Source: Talinum fruticosum
Taxonomy: Eukaryota; Streptophyta; Magnoliopsida; Caryophyllales; Talinaceae
Direction: 5' to 3'
Assembly: GCA_021018815.1 (NCBI GenBank)
Contig: JAITYX010000003.1
Coordinates: 14,279,501-14,343,500, forward strand
Length of the DNA: 64,000 nucleotides
Within the stretch, counting starts at the first letter, position 1, and each line of letters begins with the position of its first letter. Below, piece after piece: positions 44,201-55,514 of this stretch. The notes under the pieces were generated by a model. That model ran no database searches. It had not been told where the DNA came from and saw only the letters and a program-made list of their open reading frames with translations. Made by a program: the position numbers and the translations under genes.

Positions 44201-45330
44201 TGGCTCGAGAAAAGAACAAAGGGGCATTGGTACCCGGACGGTGGATGCTCGTGTCATATGTCGGGGAATCCGAGACTCTTTTACGAGTTAGCAGATTACA
44301 AGAGAGGAAAAGTCACATTTGGAGATGACAGAAAAGGCAAGATAATTGGGATAGGTAAGATTGGAAAAGGAAACAATCTGGTCAGCCCAGTATACCTTGT
44401 CGAGGATTAAAAGTACAACCTACTCAAGCATCTCTCAACTGTGTGACAAAGGTCAAGAGGTAAGATTCGCTCGAGACCAAGCTGTTATATCTCTAATGAT
44501 ACTACCAAGGAGACCAAGCTCTCGGGCAAGAGATCGGGTAACACCTACACTATTCCTCTTTCGACCCCGAGTCAAAATTTATCTCGTTTAAAAGCATCTC
44601 TTCATGATGATTCATGGACATGGCATCGTAGACTAGGTCATGTTAGCATGCACACCATTAAGAAACTTTCATCGCATAGTTTAGTCGGAGGATTGCCTAA
44701 CTGTGCATTTAAGAAAGATAAAATCGTGAAGCATGCACAAAAGGGAAACAAGTCGGATTATGAAAACTGTTTCCACATCCAAGGTGCTTGAAATGTTGCA
44801 TATGGATTTTTGTGGTGAAATCCCTGTCAAGAGTCTCGGAGGTAAATCATATGTGCTTGTTATTATTGATGACTACTCATGATTTACCTGGATGTGTTTT
44901 ATTAAGCACAAAATTGAAGCCTTCAAAGAGTTCAGCAAGCTGTGCAGGAAAATGGAGTAATAGAGAATTCGAACCGACCATGGAAGAGAGTTCGACTACT
45001 CGAATTTTGCGGAATTCGTGACAAGAATGGCATTTCCCATAACTTCTCAGCACCAAGAACTCCTCAACAAAATGGAGTAGTGGAGAGGAAGAATGGAACT
45101 CTTGAAGAAATGGCAAGGACGATGATGATTGAATATAATCTACCCTACTATTTTTGAGCTGAGGCAGTTCACACGATAAACTACACATTGAACAGATGCC
45201 TCATCGGACCTATCTCGAAGAAAACTCCATATGAGCTCTACAAAGGGAAGAAACCCAACATTTCATACTTCAAACCCTTTGGATGTAAGTGCTTCATTCA
45301 CAACAATGGTAAGGATCACCTGACCAAGTT
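44201..45330 (+). pseudogene. pol: Copia 2 protease and integrase
   Basis: Protease motif reads WYPDGGCSCHMSGN where copia 1 has YLDSGCSRHM; the Asp (44237) is kept but the following Ser is Gly. NLVSPVYLV and a shifted LCDKGQEVRFA follow. Integrase: MLHMDFCGEIPVKSLGGKSY (44790), IRTDHGRE in a second frame (about 44970), and PQQNGVVERKNGTLEEMART (45057-45120) with the Glu. All three catalytic acids are recognisable. YELYKGKKPNISYFKPFGCK closes the domain. Confidence 0.86.
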
Positions 45331-47360
45331 TTATGCTTGGTCGAGATGAAGGTATTTTTGTTAGTTATTCATCTCATAGCAAAGCATATCGTATTTTCAA
45401 TAAAAGAACTACCAAAGTGAAAGAAAGCATCCACGTTGTGTTTGATGAGATTGAACAGGAAAAACCAAGTGAGTCAACATTCTCGGACCTAAAGCTCAGC
45501 AGAGATGATGATCTTGATGAAAATGACCTTATCAAGAATCAAATCAAAGTCACTCGGAACGAAGTGACTCAGAATAACCTGACTCAGAATGAGACAAATC
45601 AAGAGCCAACTCGGATCGTTGATGATCAATCGGATGAACAAGCTCACTCGGAACGGACTACTAAAAATCAACCAATTCAACTTATACATCTGGTGAACCA
45701 AAGAATAGGTAGAGCATTCAAATATGCTTCGAGCCACCCACTAGAAAACATCTTGTCCGATATCAACGAGTGGGGTAAGAACTCGTTCCTCTCTACAAAA
45801 TCTATGTGCATTCACTACATTCATTTCATTAAATGAACCCAGAAATGCATTAGAGGCCCTAAATAAACCTGAATGGGTAGAGGCCATACAAGAGGAACTC
45901 AATCAATTCGAAAGAAACCAAGTTTGCACTCTAATCAAACGACCTTCGACCACCCAGTGATAGGCACCAAATGGGTTTTCAAGAACAAAGCTGGATGAAG
46001 GTGGGTTGGTAGTCGAAATAAGGCTAGACTTCTGGCTCAAGGTTATAATCAAGAGGAAGGAATTGATTGTGGGGAAACCTTTGCACCTGTTGCCATAATT
46101 GAAGCTATTAGAATCTTATTGCCATTTGCATCTAGCATGAATATCAAATTGTATCAAATGGATGTTAAATGTGCTTTTCTGAATCGTTTCATTGAAGAGG
46201 AAGTCTATGTTGTGCAACCCCTGGATTTGAAAACTCAGAATTTCTAAATCATGTTTTCAAATTGCAAAAAGCTCTTTATGGTCTTAAACAAGCTCCCAAA
46301 GCTTGGTATGAAAGATCGAGCAATTTCTTGGTTGAAAATGATTTTAGAAGAGGTCAGATTGACAAGACTCTTTTTATAAAAACCAAGAGGAAAGACTTTC
46401 TTATTGCTCGGATCTATGTTGATGACATAATTTTTGAAGCTACTAATGAAGTTCTTTGTCGAGATTTTTCTGAGTTAATGAGAAAGGAATTTCAAATGAG
46501 TATGATGGGAGAACTCAATTTCTTCCTCGGTCTACAAATCAAGCAAGACAAAGATGGCATTTATGTCCATCAATCAAAGTATACCAAGGAACTGCTGAAG
46601 AAGTGCAAACTTCAAGACACAAAGCATGCAGCAACACCTATGAGTAGCGAGCATAAAGCTGGACTCAAACAAGAAAGGTAAATCAATAGATCGAAACTCG
46701 TCAAGGTATGATTGGATCATTGCTATATCTTACTTACAATAGGCCACACATAATGTTTAGTGTATGTCCGTGTGCAAGATTTCAAGCTCATCCAAAAGAA
46801 TCACATCTCACTGGGGTGAAGAGAATATTCACATATATTGCGGGGACTTAGAATCTAGGTCTATGGTACTCAAGAGACTTAGAACTAACTCTCACTAGAT
46901 ACTCGGATGCTGACTATGCTAAATACAAAGTTGATAGAAAGAACACTTCAGGAGCACTGCTAGTTTCTGGGTCAATCCTTGATATCTTGGCACTCAAAGA
47001 AACAGAATTTAGTTGCTCTATCAACTCGCTGAAGCTGAGTATATTGCAGTCTGGAGCATGCTTGTGCTCGGGTTTTATGGATCAAGCAACACTTGAGAGA
47101 TCTTGGACTATTATTTAAATCAATTCTAATCAAGTGTGACAATCAAAGTGCAATCGGCATCACCAAGAATCCAGTTCAGCACTCAAAGACAAAACACATT
47201 GAGGTTAGGTATCATTTTTCTAACGAGACCATTCCGAGAAAGGTGATATTGAACTTGAATTCATTCCTACCAAACTCCAATTAGCTGATATCTTTACTAA
47301 GCCATTTAGTGAGGATCGGTTTTGCTTTATTCGAAATGAGCTTGGCATGATTAATGCATA
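45331..47360 (+). pseudogene. pol: Copia 2 reverse transcriptase and RNase H
   Basis: Linker ORF 45333-45836 (GIFVSYSSHSKAYRIFNKRT, then an Asn/Gln/Thr-rich part and RIGRAFKYASSHPLENIL). [50 protein letters not shown], then the open piece 46262-46681 with ALYGLKQAPKAWYERSS, YVDD (46415-46426) and GELNFFLGLQIKQDKDGIYV. RNase H: SWHSKKQ-like text near 46985 and IKCDNQSAIGITKNPVQHSK (47125-47190), end FTKPFSEDRF near 47330. Best conserved RT piece in the window. Confidence 0.9.
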
Positions 47361-47718
47361 ATTATGTGCTTTTCGGAGTGATATTTCTTTGCATGGTTAT
47401 GTGTTATCCGCTTTCTATCTTTAACAACAATTAGTTCGGTTAAACCGGTGATACCGAGCTCCGAGTTATTACTTGTTTGCGATTTACGAGTCACTCGAAA
47501 CTTCACTGAGTCAAACTCAAATTTTTGAGAAAAATAGACATCCTCACCTTTACTCTCAGCTCTCTCTCTCTCTTAAGTAAGCACTTGTCACTCTTAGCTC
47601 TCTCTCTCTCTCGTTCTACTCTTTCATTTTCTTTTACTCGCTCACTTTCGTTGAGCTATTTATCTCTTTCTCTACTCCTTCTCAAAAGTTCATCTTTCTT
47701 CTCTTTTCCTCATCAAAC

Positions 47719-49241
47719 ATGCCAAAAAGAGGTTCCCACCTCAATTTTCTTGGTTCCGCCACCAAGAAACCTCGTACCAAAAGCCGGGAAGGCCCCTCCA
47801 ATCCTTCGAAAGCCCTTGTCACCCAACACCTAACGTTGGATGACAAATTCTTCCCGACCACAAAGTTTTCGTGGTTGGCCCACATAAAATCAACAGGGTT
47901 TACAATCTCCTCTGTTTCGGTGATTTTATATACCTAGAACTCATTTTTGAGTTCTATTCTAACCTCTCTAGCTTTGAGGGTATCCTCACCTTCGAGTTCA
48001 AAATGTCGCAGCTCGCATCAACACCTCTCTTCTCCAACGACTCTTCAAAATCTCTTCTCTTTTCCTCAACAGCAACCCCATATCTTTCAACGAGGTTGCT
48101 TGATGAATTGTTCGAAAAATATGCCAAAGAATTCCCCGGGTTACGTAAAAATTTCTCCGTGACTCAACTCAAGTCGAAGCTCGTCTTACGTGCTTTCTAC
48201 CGATGAGGACCTTCTTCTCAAAGCATTCAAGCATGAGAGAACCCTAACTCCAAGCACCTTAATGCTCTTTACGACATTCTTAAGGGCTACGAAGTAGACC
48301 TCTCTCCTGCTATAGTCGAGCGGATGGCGGTTGTGTCCGCTCGGACTTAGACAAAGAAATCCAGCCCACTTCCTTTCCGGGCTCTTCTCACCCTCATCTT
48401 CAAGCAATTCAAAGTTCCTCTTCCCTCGGCTCCTAACGCGGTTTCTTAGGCTGCCATTGTCGTTAGCAAGAAAGAACTTCTTGGGTATGGATACCAAGAG
48501 ACCCAACCGGGTGTCCGGGTCCATAGCTCGAAGCCGAGGCCTCCTTCTCCGCCTCGGACTCGGACTCAACCTACTATCTCTCTACCTCCTCCACCTGGTG
48601 GTGCCTCCACCTCAAGTGTTCCTCGGATTCTCTCTTCGACTTTGTCCACTGCTATCATGGACAAGCTTTCCTCGATGTCCACCGAATTCAAGGACACCCT
48701 CCGGTCATTTAAGACTCGTTCTTTAGTCTATGACCATCAATCGAAAACTGCTCAATCCCAATCCGAGAACGAGCAAGACGTGCTTCTTGAGCTGAAAGCA
48801 CTCATCAAGGAGCAAAGAGAAATGATTGAGCTCCTTCAGGAACGGCGCTCCAAGGCGGCTCGAGATCTGGTCGACTCGGATACGTCCGAAGAATCCTCGA
48901 GTCCGGCCAAGTCCCCCTCTGCAGGGGAGGAAGAAGATGAAGAAGCGGAGCTCGTGGCTTAGGCAGCTCCGTCTAAGGAGAAAGAAGAAGGGGAGAAGGA
49001 AGCAGAAATCAAAGCCAAAGCAACCGAGGCCCAAGGTGCTCCGGAACCCCTGCCGAAGTGATTAGCTCGGACGGTAGTCCGAGTGGGTCGAAGACCCTGC
49101 CGATCACGGTCACTCGGTAGTAAAGCCAGCACCTCCGTCACTCGAGTTCGAGGAGGACAAACCTCTAGACTACTTAGTTCTAGGTCAACCACTCGGAGTC
49201 GAGCCCATTCCGGAGATACCGAGTGCTGCCCCCACCTTTAT
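47719..49241 (+). pseudogene. Extra ORF downstream of copia 2 pol
   Basis: ATG 47719: MPKRGSHLNFLGSATKKPRT, TLDDKFFPTTKFSWLAHIKS, then in the next frame YNLLCFGDFIYLELIFEFYS with NLSSFEGILTF, the motif shared with Athila's last ORF. Then DELFEKYAKEFPGLRKNFSV, LYDILKGYEVDLSP, AIVERMAVV, LTLIFKQFKVPLPSAPNAVS, a Pro-rich segment, MDKLSSMSTEFKDTLRSFKT, a coiled-coil stretch LLELKALIKEQREMIELLQE (48780-48840) and an acidic EEEDEEAE tail. It ends against the truncated 3' LTR. Upstream 47361-47718 is noncoding and pyrimidine-rich. Confidence 0.7.
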
Positions 49242-50622
49242 CTCTTGTAAGTTTTGATTACAAGTGATCCTAAGTGCTTTAGATACTTTTACGAGTGTTT
49301 TAGAAACTATTGCATATGCCTTTACTTGATTCCGAGTGACTCGGAAAGCATACTCTTGCTTATCATTTCACACGGTTCCGAGTCACTCGGATAACACTCG
49401 GACATATCGCATGTTCAAGCATTTGCTCTAACGTACATTAACTCAAGTCCGACTTTATGTTCTAAGTCCGATTGAATTACGAGTGTTAATTCATCCTTCT
49501 AAGTCAGCTTGTTTTGTTTGAACCATGCTTATCTAAGTTCAAGTCTTTACCACTCTGGTATTGTTCATCTAACTTGACTTACTTCTAGATCGACTCATAT
49601 GGAATTTGAGTATAATGGATATTAGACTCGGAAAATTCCACTCCTTTAGAACTTAGATAATTATGCTCTTAATTATCTTAATTAAAATTATTATCTATGT
49701 CTAATTTTAAACCAAAGTATTTTATACTTTGAGAAGCAAATTGATTTACTTTTGTAGGTTACTCAAACGAAGTTATCCTACTTTTGAAATACAAAAGTAA
49801 CCGGCTTTAAGATGTCAAATCACCAGCGAGACAAGGCTTTTTCTACTTCGACCAAGGCCGGACAATCGTGTCACGGTTGTCCGTTTCCAAAACCGAAAAT
49901 CTTCAACACTAAACTCAACGATGGTTTCCACCCTACCTTTCGGACACCACTAATGGATTAGGATATCCAAAGAAGTCAAGAGCCATTGCCCAACGTTCAC
50001 ACCTCAATGGATATTTTTCTGAGTCACTCGGAAAAACAATTGCAACGATCACAAAGGACTTCACAAGACAAGAAGATTGCTAAACCTATTGCTGAAATTA
50101 TTTCTCTCTCTATAATTCTCATTCAATCTTATACTTACAACTCCAACTCTGTATTTAACATGTTTCGAGTTGTAAGGTCTTGTAATCAGATCACAAACAC
50201 TTATTCTTACTTTCGAGTAAGGTCCCTTGACCGAGCTGTAAAGGTTAACTCAACTCAGTTGTCCCTAACTGTAAAGGTTACCTCGGTTAGGAAGTACTAA
50301 ATCGAGATAAGGGAACTTCGAGTCTAGGAAAACTTGTAAGGAGTTGTCTAAGGGAGCAACTCTCGTTGAGTCATTCTACTGTATTTTTGTGGATTCAAAA
50401 TAGTGGATTTGACTTGGTGCTTGGATTAGCACTGCCCATGGTTTTTGCCCAAAGAGGGTTTCCACATAATTTCGAGTTAACACTTTTCCGAGTTCAATCT
50501 AGACTCGGATCGCCTCAAAGTCGGTTTTAGATTTTCATCTTCCATTATTTGTTTAAATTTATCCTTCACCCTATTCACCCCCTCTCTAGGGTGACTTAGT
50601 CTCTCCAAGAGCAAACCTTCAA
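49242..50622 (+). repeat. 3' LTR of copia 2, 5' end missing
   Basis: Similarity to the 5' LTR starts at ATCTCTTGTAAGTTTTGATT (49242); the first 65 or so bases and the PPT are absent and coding sequence of the extra ORF abuts directly. The TATA segment present at 41730 is replaced here by unrelated bases (about 50030-50065). It ends CTTCAA at 50622. Confidence 0.85.
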
Positions 50623-51852
50623 AAACCAACTAGTGCCACCTAATTCTTATCTATCGGAATCTACTCGTGGGTCTTAACTTTTGACACCAATCTTAAGAGA
50701 GTTTTGGCAACACTCGAAATACTTGTCCGCCTCCTCGAGTTTTATTTACAAACGGTTGGATCCATTAACTGGTATGAGAGCTTTTGAGCCCCTCCTTGGC
50801 TTAACACCCTTGAAGCCCAAACCCTATTTAACCACAAAACTAAATCAGCTACATGACCCTTAAGACAATGTCATCAAGTCATGTTACTAAATAAGAGATT
50901 CATCAAACCTTGAGAGAAAAGCGAGATTTAGATGCACAAGTTCTCATTCATGAAGAATCTCATAAAAGCAAAATTTGGAGGAACAAGTTATACAAAATTT
51001 GAGTGTCCGAGAGACTTTAGAGAATCAACTGTTCATGAAGAATATAAAGGAAGTACTTGATGAAGAAAGGGTTTAGAAGAAGTCCGAATCTTCGGAGGAA
51101 GATCTCATTCATAGTCCCGGAGGTAGACATGACAGGAGGTTAATGAGAAGTAGCTTTGATATAATTGTTGGCATTCCTGAAATATTTTTGGATTTCCTTC
51201 GAACTGTTTAAAGAGTCTTCGATTATAAGGAGATTCCTGATTCTAAGAAGGTGAAGTTAGTTGCACTAAAGTTGAGGCACCATGCTTCAATTTGGTGGTA
51301 AAATGTGGAAAACAAGAGAGTTAAAAGGGGGAAGGAGAAGATTAAACCATGGAAAAAAGATGAAAAAGGAGTTAAAATATGGTTATTGCTAGATCATTAT
51401 CTCGCACAATAATTTTCATAAGTTGCAAAGATTTAGGAAAGGTACGAAGTCTATTGAGGAATACATAAGAGAGTTTGAGTGCCTCATTTGAAAGTGTGAT
51501 CTGTATTAGAGTGACCCTCAAACCTTGGTGAGATATTTTGGAGGATTGGAGAATAAGATTGCAAGTGTAGTAAACTTATGGCCATATACCACTCTTGATG
51601 ATGTGAGTTATTTGGCTCACAAGGCGGATATGCAAAGGAGATCCTTGGGAAAAGGTAAAGCCACTAAGACCCTTTACAAGCCCAGTACCTACTCTAAATC
51701 GGCATATTACTCAACCAAAACTACTCCCTCCCTAAATACACAAAACAAAACTTCCACTCCTCATACCCTAGAAACTCTAAAAACTCCTCGAAGCCAAACC
51801 CCAAACCTCTTGATGGGGAGAACATCCCAAGTCAAACTTTAACTAATAATGA
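50623..51852 (+). pseudogene. gag: Gypsy gag unit 2 of tandem array
   Basis: 1230 bp, starting AAACCAACTAGTGCC. The unit holds about 110 bp of tail, about 40 bp of LTR end (GGTTGGATCCATTAAC), PBS-like TGGTATGAGAG, ATG 50868 and gag. The gag has the same TAA after IWW (51299) as units 1 and 3. The C-terminal part is open on 51525-51842: VRYFGGLENKIASVVNLWPY, DDVSYLAHKADMQRRS, then a Lys/Ser/Thr/Pro-rich segment ending in a stop with no zinc knuckle. Confidence 0.82.
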
Positions 51853-53081
51853 AAACCAACTAGTGCCACCTAATTCTTATCCGTCAGAATCTACTCGTGG
51901 GTCGTCATTTTTGACATCAATCTCAAGAGAGATTTGGCAACACTCGAAATACTTGTCTGCTCTGCTCGAGTTGTTTATACTAACGGTTGGATTCATCAAC
52001 TGGTATGAGAGCTTTTGAGGGGCCTATACCCTTCAAGCCCAAAGACAACCCATTTAACCATGAAAGTAAATCAGCTACATGACCCTTACTACCACCATGT
52101 CATCCAGTCATAGTACTTGAATAAGAGATTCATCAAACCTTAAGAGAGAAGTGAGATTTAGAGGCACAAGTTCTCATTCATGAAGAATATAAGAAAAGCA
52201 AAATTTGGAGGCACAAGTTATGCAAAATTTGAATGTCCGAGAGACTTTAGAGAATTAAGTGTTCATGACGAATCGAAGGAAGTATTGATAAAGAAAGGGT
52301 TCAGAAGGAGTCTTAATCTTCGGAGGAAAATCTCATTCATAGTCCGAAAGGTAGACAGGAAAGGAGGTCAAAGAGAAGTAGCTTTGATATAATTGTTGGC
52401 ATTCCTGAAATATTTTTAGATTTCCTTCAAACTGTTTAAAGAGTCTTCGATTATAAGGAGATATCCGATTCTAAGAAGGTGAAGTTAGTTGCACTAAAGT
52501 TGAGGCACCATGCTTCAATTTGGTGGTAAAATGTGGAAAACAAGAGAGTTAAAAGGGGGAAGGAGAAGATTAAACCATGGAAAAAAGATGAAAAAGGAGT
52601 TAAAATATGGTTATTGCTAGATCATTATCTCGCACAATAATTTTCATAAGTTGCAAAGATTTAGGAAAGGTACGAAGTCTATTGAGGAATACATAAGAGA
52701 GTTTGAGTGCCTCATTTGAAAGTGTGATCTGTATTAGAGTGACCCTCAAACCTTGGTGAGATATTTTGGAGGATTGGAGAATAAGATTGCAAGTGTAGTA
52801 AACTTATGGCCATATACCACTCTTGATGATGTGAGTTATTTGGCTCATAAGGTGGATATGCAAAGGAGATCCTGGGGAAAAGGTAAAGCCATTAAGACCC
52901 CTTACAAGCCTAGTACCTACTTTAAACCCCCATATTACTCAACCAAAACCACTCCCTCCCTAAATGCACAAAACAAAACTTCCACTCCTCATACCCCAAA
53001 AACTCTAAAAACTCCTCGGAAGCCAAACCCCAAACCTATTGATGGGGAGAACATCCCAAGTTAAACTTCAACTGATAATGA
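51853..53081 (+). pseudogene. gag: Gypsy gag unit 3 of tandem array
   Basis: 1229 bp, nearly identical to unit 2 along its length, especially 52400-52900 against 51170-51670. ATG 52097, TAA after IWW at 52527, C-terminal open piece 52753-53064. Being so alike, units 2 and 3 duplicated recently. The open piece starts at the same residue in both. Confidence 0.85.
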
Positions 53082-53204
53082 AAACCAACTAGTGCCACCT
53101 AATTCTTATCCGTCAGAATCTACTCGTGGGTCTTCACTTTTGACACCAATCTTAAGAGAGTTTTGGCAACACTCGGAAGTACTTGTCTGCCTCCTTAGAT
53201 AGGA
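53082..53204 (+). repeat. Partial fourth unit of the array
   Basis: Begins AAACCAACTAGTGCC like units 2 and 3 and keeps the tail to CTTGTCTGCCTCC, then passes into TTAGATAGGATAAAGGGG, a purine-rich tract fit to be a PPT, just before LTR B. This shows the natural sequence that follows the gag of the family. Confidence 0.78.
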
Positions 53205-53967
53205 TAAAGGGGCTAGTCATGACTGAAGTTATTCGGAGAAAATAAGTTTAAGTTGATCTTTTCCGAGTTGACCCTCGAAACTAGCCCGCTTATAAGCTAG
53301 TTCCTAGGCTACGGCCGACCTTTTTGAGTGGTCGAATAGGTTGTCATGTAGTGGCATTGTCAAACCTTTCCAGTCTTTTAAACTAATCGCAGCGAGTCAA
53401 AGGAAATTAGAAGTTCTTATTGTTTCAAATAATTGATGCAGTCAAAACACTTTTATAGTTTTCGAGTTTTTGTTTGAGTCAAGATTAATCATTGTATTTA
53501 GTGTTTATTAATTATGTTAGTCTTAATTTTTCCTTAATGATTAAAAAAAGGTATTTGGGATAGGAAAAGGCCCCCTATATAAGGCCGTCATGCTTCTTGT
53601 CAATACAACTTTTGAATACATTGTTTTTGGTGATTGATGCATTTATTGTGCCTTCAACTTAGAACGTTTGAGTGAATCAAACTTCGTCTTAAAAATCCCT
53701 TAGCTACTTTAGCTTAGTTTGGCAACCAAGTGGTCATCTCCTAGGTCTTAGAAGTCCCATGGTGGATCCAATCCCGGGCAATCTTCTTTGCTGCCAATAT
53801 TTGATTTCAAAGCTAGACTAACTGTCCCTTACGAGTCGGCAAGGAATTATCCCCTATTTCTTTACTTCCAAACTCCACTTTTTCTAGCCTCTTATCTCTA
53901 GTTTCCTTCTTAATCGTTTTATCAATTGTTGAAAACTTTTATTACCATGGCTTTGATCCATCATTTG
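53205..53967 (+). repeat. LTR B of the gag-only gypsy family
   Basis: Homolog of LTR A (39050-39772). TATA context CCCCCTATATAAGGCC near 53570, the same as in LTR A with changes. It ends before a decayed PBS (TTGATGTTAGAGCTTTAGAC, about 53971-53990). The start is placed after the purine tract and is uncertain by some 20 bp. Confidence 0.68.
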
Positions 53968-54068
53968 ATGTTAGAGCTTTAGACCCCTCCTTGGCCTTGA
54001 ACCCTTCCACCCCAAACACAATCCCACTAGCCACATAACACAAATCAGCTTCAAAACACCCTATCATA

Positions 54069-55514
54069 ATGTCATCCAACCTTAGCGTTGAGCAAAAGCT
54101 TAACCAAACCTTGAGATAGAAGCAGGACCTGGAGGCAAAAGTTAAGTATCCGACTAAACAGTTAATGAAACAACAGAAAGGGAAGTTTGAGAATCCGAGG
54201 GATTTCGGAGAACCTAGTGTTTTTGAAGAATCGAAGGTAACACCGATGAAGAAAGAGTTCGGAAGGAGTCTAAGTCTTCGAGAGGAAGTCCTCATTCAAA
54301 CACCTAGAGCAAGACATGAAAAGAGACATGAGAGAAGTAGCTTTGACATCAAAGTTGACATCCCTCACTTTAAAGGTAAGCTAGATCCTAATATCTTTCT
54401 AGATTGGCTTCAAACTGTTGAGAGAGTTTTTATTATAAGGATGTCCCCGAGTCTAAGAAAGTGAAGTTAGTTGCACTAAACTTGTGGCACCATGCTTCAA
54501 TTTGGTGGTAGAATATTCAGAACAAAAGAGTTAAGAGAGGGAAAGAAAAGATCAAAACTTAGAGGAGAATGAAAAAGGAGTTGAAAGATAAGTTCTTGCC
54601 GGATCATGAGCTACAAGACAACTTTCTTAAGTTACAAAGATTGAAATAAGGAGCAATGTCGAATGAGGATTATACAAGAGAGTTTGAGTACCTCATCCGG
54701 AATTGTGATCCGTCTAAGAGTGATGCACAAACCTCGGTGAGATATTTGGAAGCACTAAAAGAGAAGATTGCAAGTGTAGTGGAGTTGCAACCATATGCCT
54801 CCCTTTATAATCTGAGCTCCCTAGCTCACAAGGTAGATTCGCGAGAGGAGATCCCGAGGAAAAGGTGAGTCCAGCAAGACCCCCTACAAGACCAACAATT
54901 ACCCTAAACCTCCATACTACTAGCCCAAAACCACCCGATCCTCAATCCCTCATAATGAAATCCCTCCACCTCGAACCCGAGAGCCCCACGGACCCCTCAA
55001 AACCACACCCCAAACCCATTGTAACCTAAAGATGTTTCGGTGCCAAAGACTAGGGCACTATGCCTCGGAATGTCCTAACAAGAAGATTATTTCACCGGCT
55101 GAGTACCAAGCAGCCTTAGGAGAGTTTTAGGAGATGAAAAAGAGCAAGACTTAGAATACAGCCCATTAGAGAGTGATAAACCTATAGAGGAGGAGTTGAT
55201 GAATGAGATCTTTTGATGTACTCGTGAACGGCAAAGTCTCGCTCGTTGATTGTTGATGGAGGAAGTTGCACCAATGTAGCATCGAAGTCCATGGTATACA
55301 AACTAAAGTTGCCATCGACCCCTCATCCAGCCCCATATAACATTCAATGGACGAACCAAGGAGAAAGTATCCAAGTAACCTCTAGATGTCTTATTGCTTT
55401 GTCCATAGGCAAATTATATAGAGATGAAATTTGGTTTGATGCGATCCCTATGGAGGGTTGTTATTTATTGTTAGGGAGACCTTGGTTGTTTGATAGAGAT
55501 GTCATGCATGATGG
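54069..55514 (+). pseudogene. gag: Gypsy gag-protease, cut off in the protease
   Basis: ATG 54069 (MSSNLSVEQKLNQTLR), then HERSSFDIKVDIPHFKGKLD with PNIFLDWLQTVERVF (54325-54435), VALNLWHHASIWW and a TAG stop at 54509, KFLPDHELQDNFLKLQRL, the open piece 54656-54868, and the zinc knuckle FRCQRLGHYASECPNKKI (about 55033), whose first Cys is Met. Protease: LIVDGGSCTNVASKSMV (near 55245) to LLGRPWLFDRDVMHDG, with the Asp present as DGGS rather than DTG/DSG, as is usual in this group. It is cut at 55514 by an LTR. No RT or integrase follows. Confidence 0.83.

Larger units (their letters stand above)
40856..50622 (+). mobile_element. Copia element 2, Sirevirus-like, 9.8 kb
   Basis: Same family as copia 1: LTR, TTGGTATC PBS, gag, protease, integrase, RT, RNase H, extra ORF, LTR. 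It lies exactly between the first and second gag units of a tandem array: the left flank ends ATAATGAAA and the right flank begins AAACCAAC, and uninterrupted units read ATAATGAAAACCAAC. The A-run duplication fits target-site duplication. It is older or more damaged than copia 1: the 3' LTR lacks its first part and the PPT. Confidence 0.88.

Noticed and set aside
50623..53204. A CRISPR-like or satellite array in the 50-53 kb region
   Set aside because: The unit is 1230 bp, holds gag, PBS and an LTR end, and occurs in a plant genome; it is a duplicated retroelement segment.
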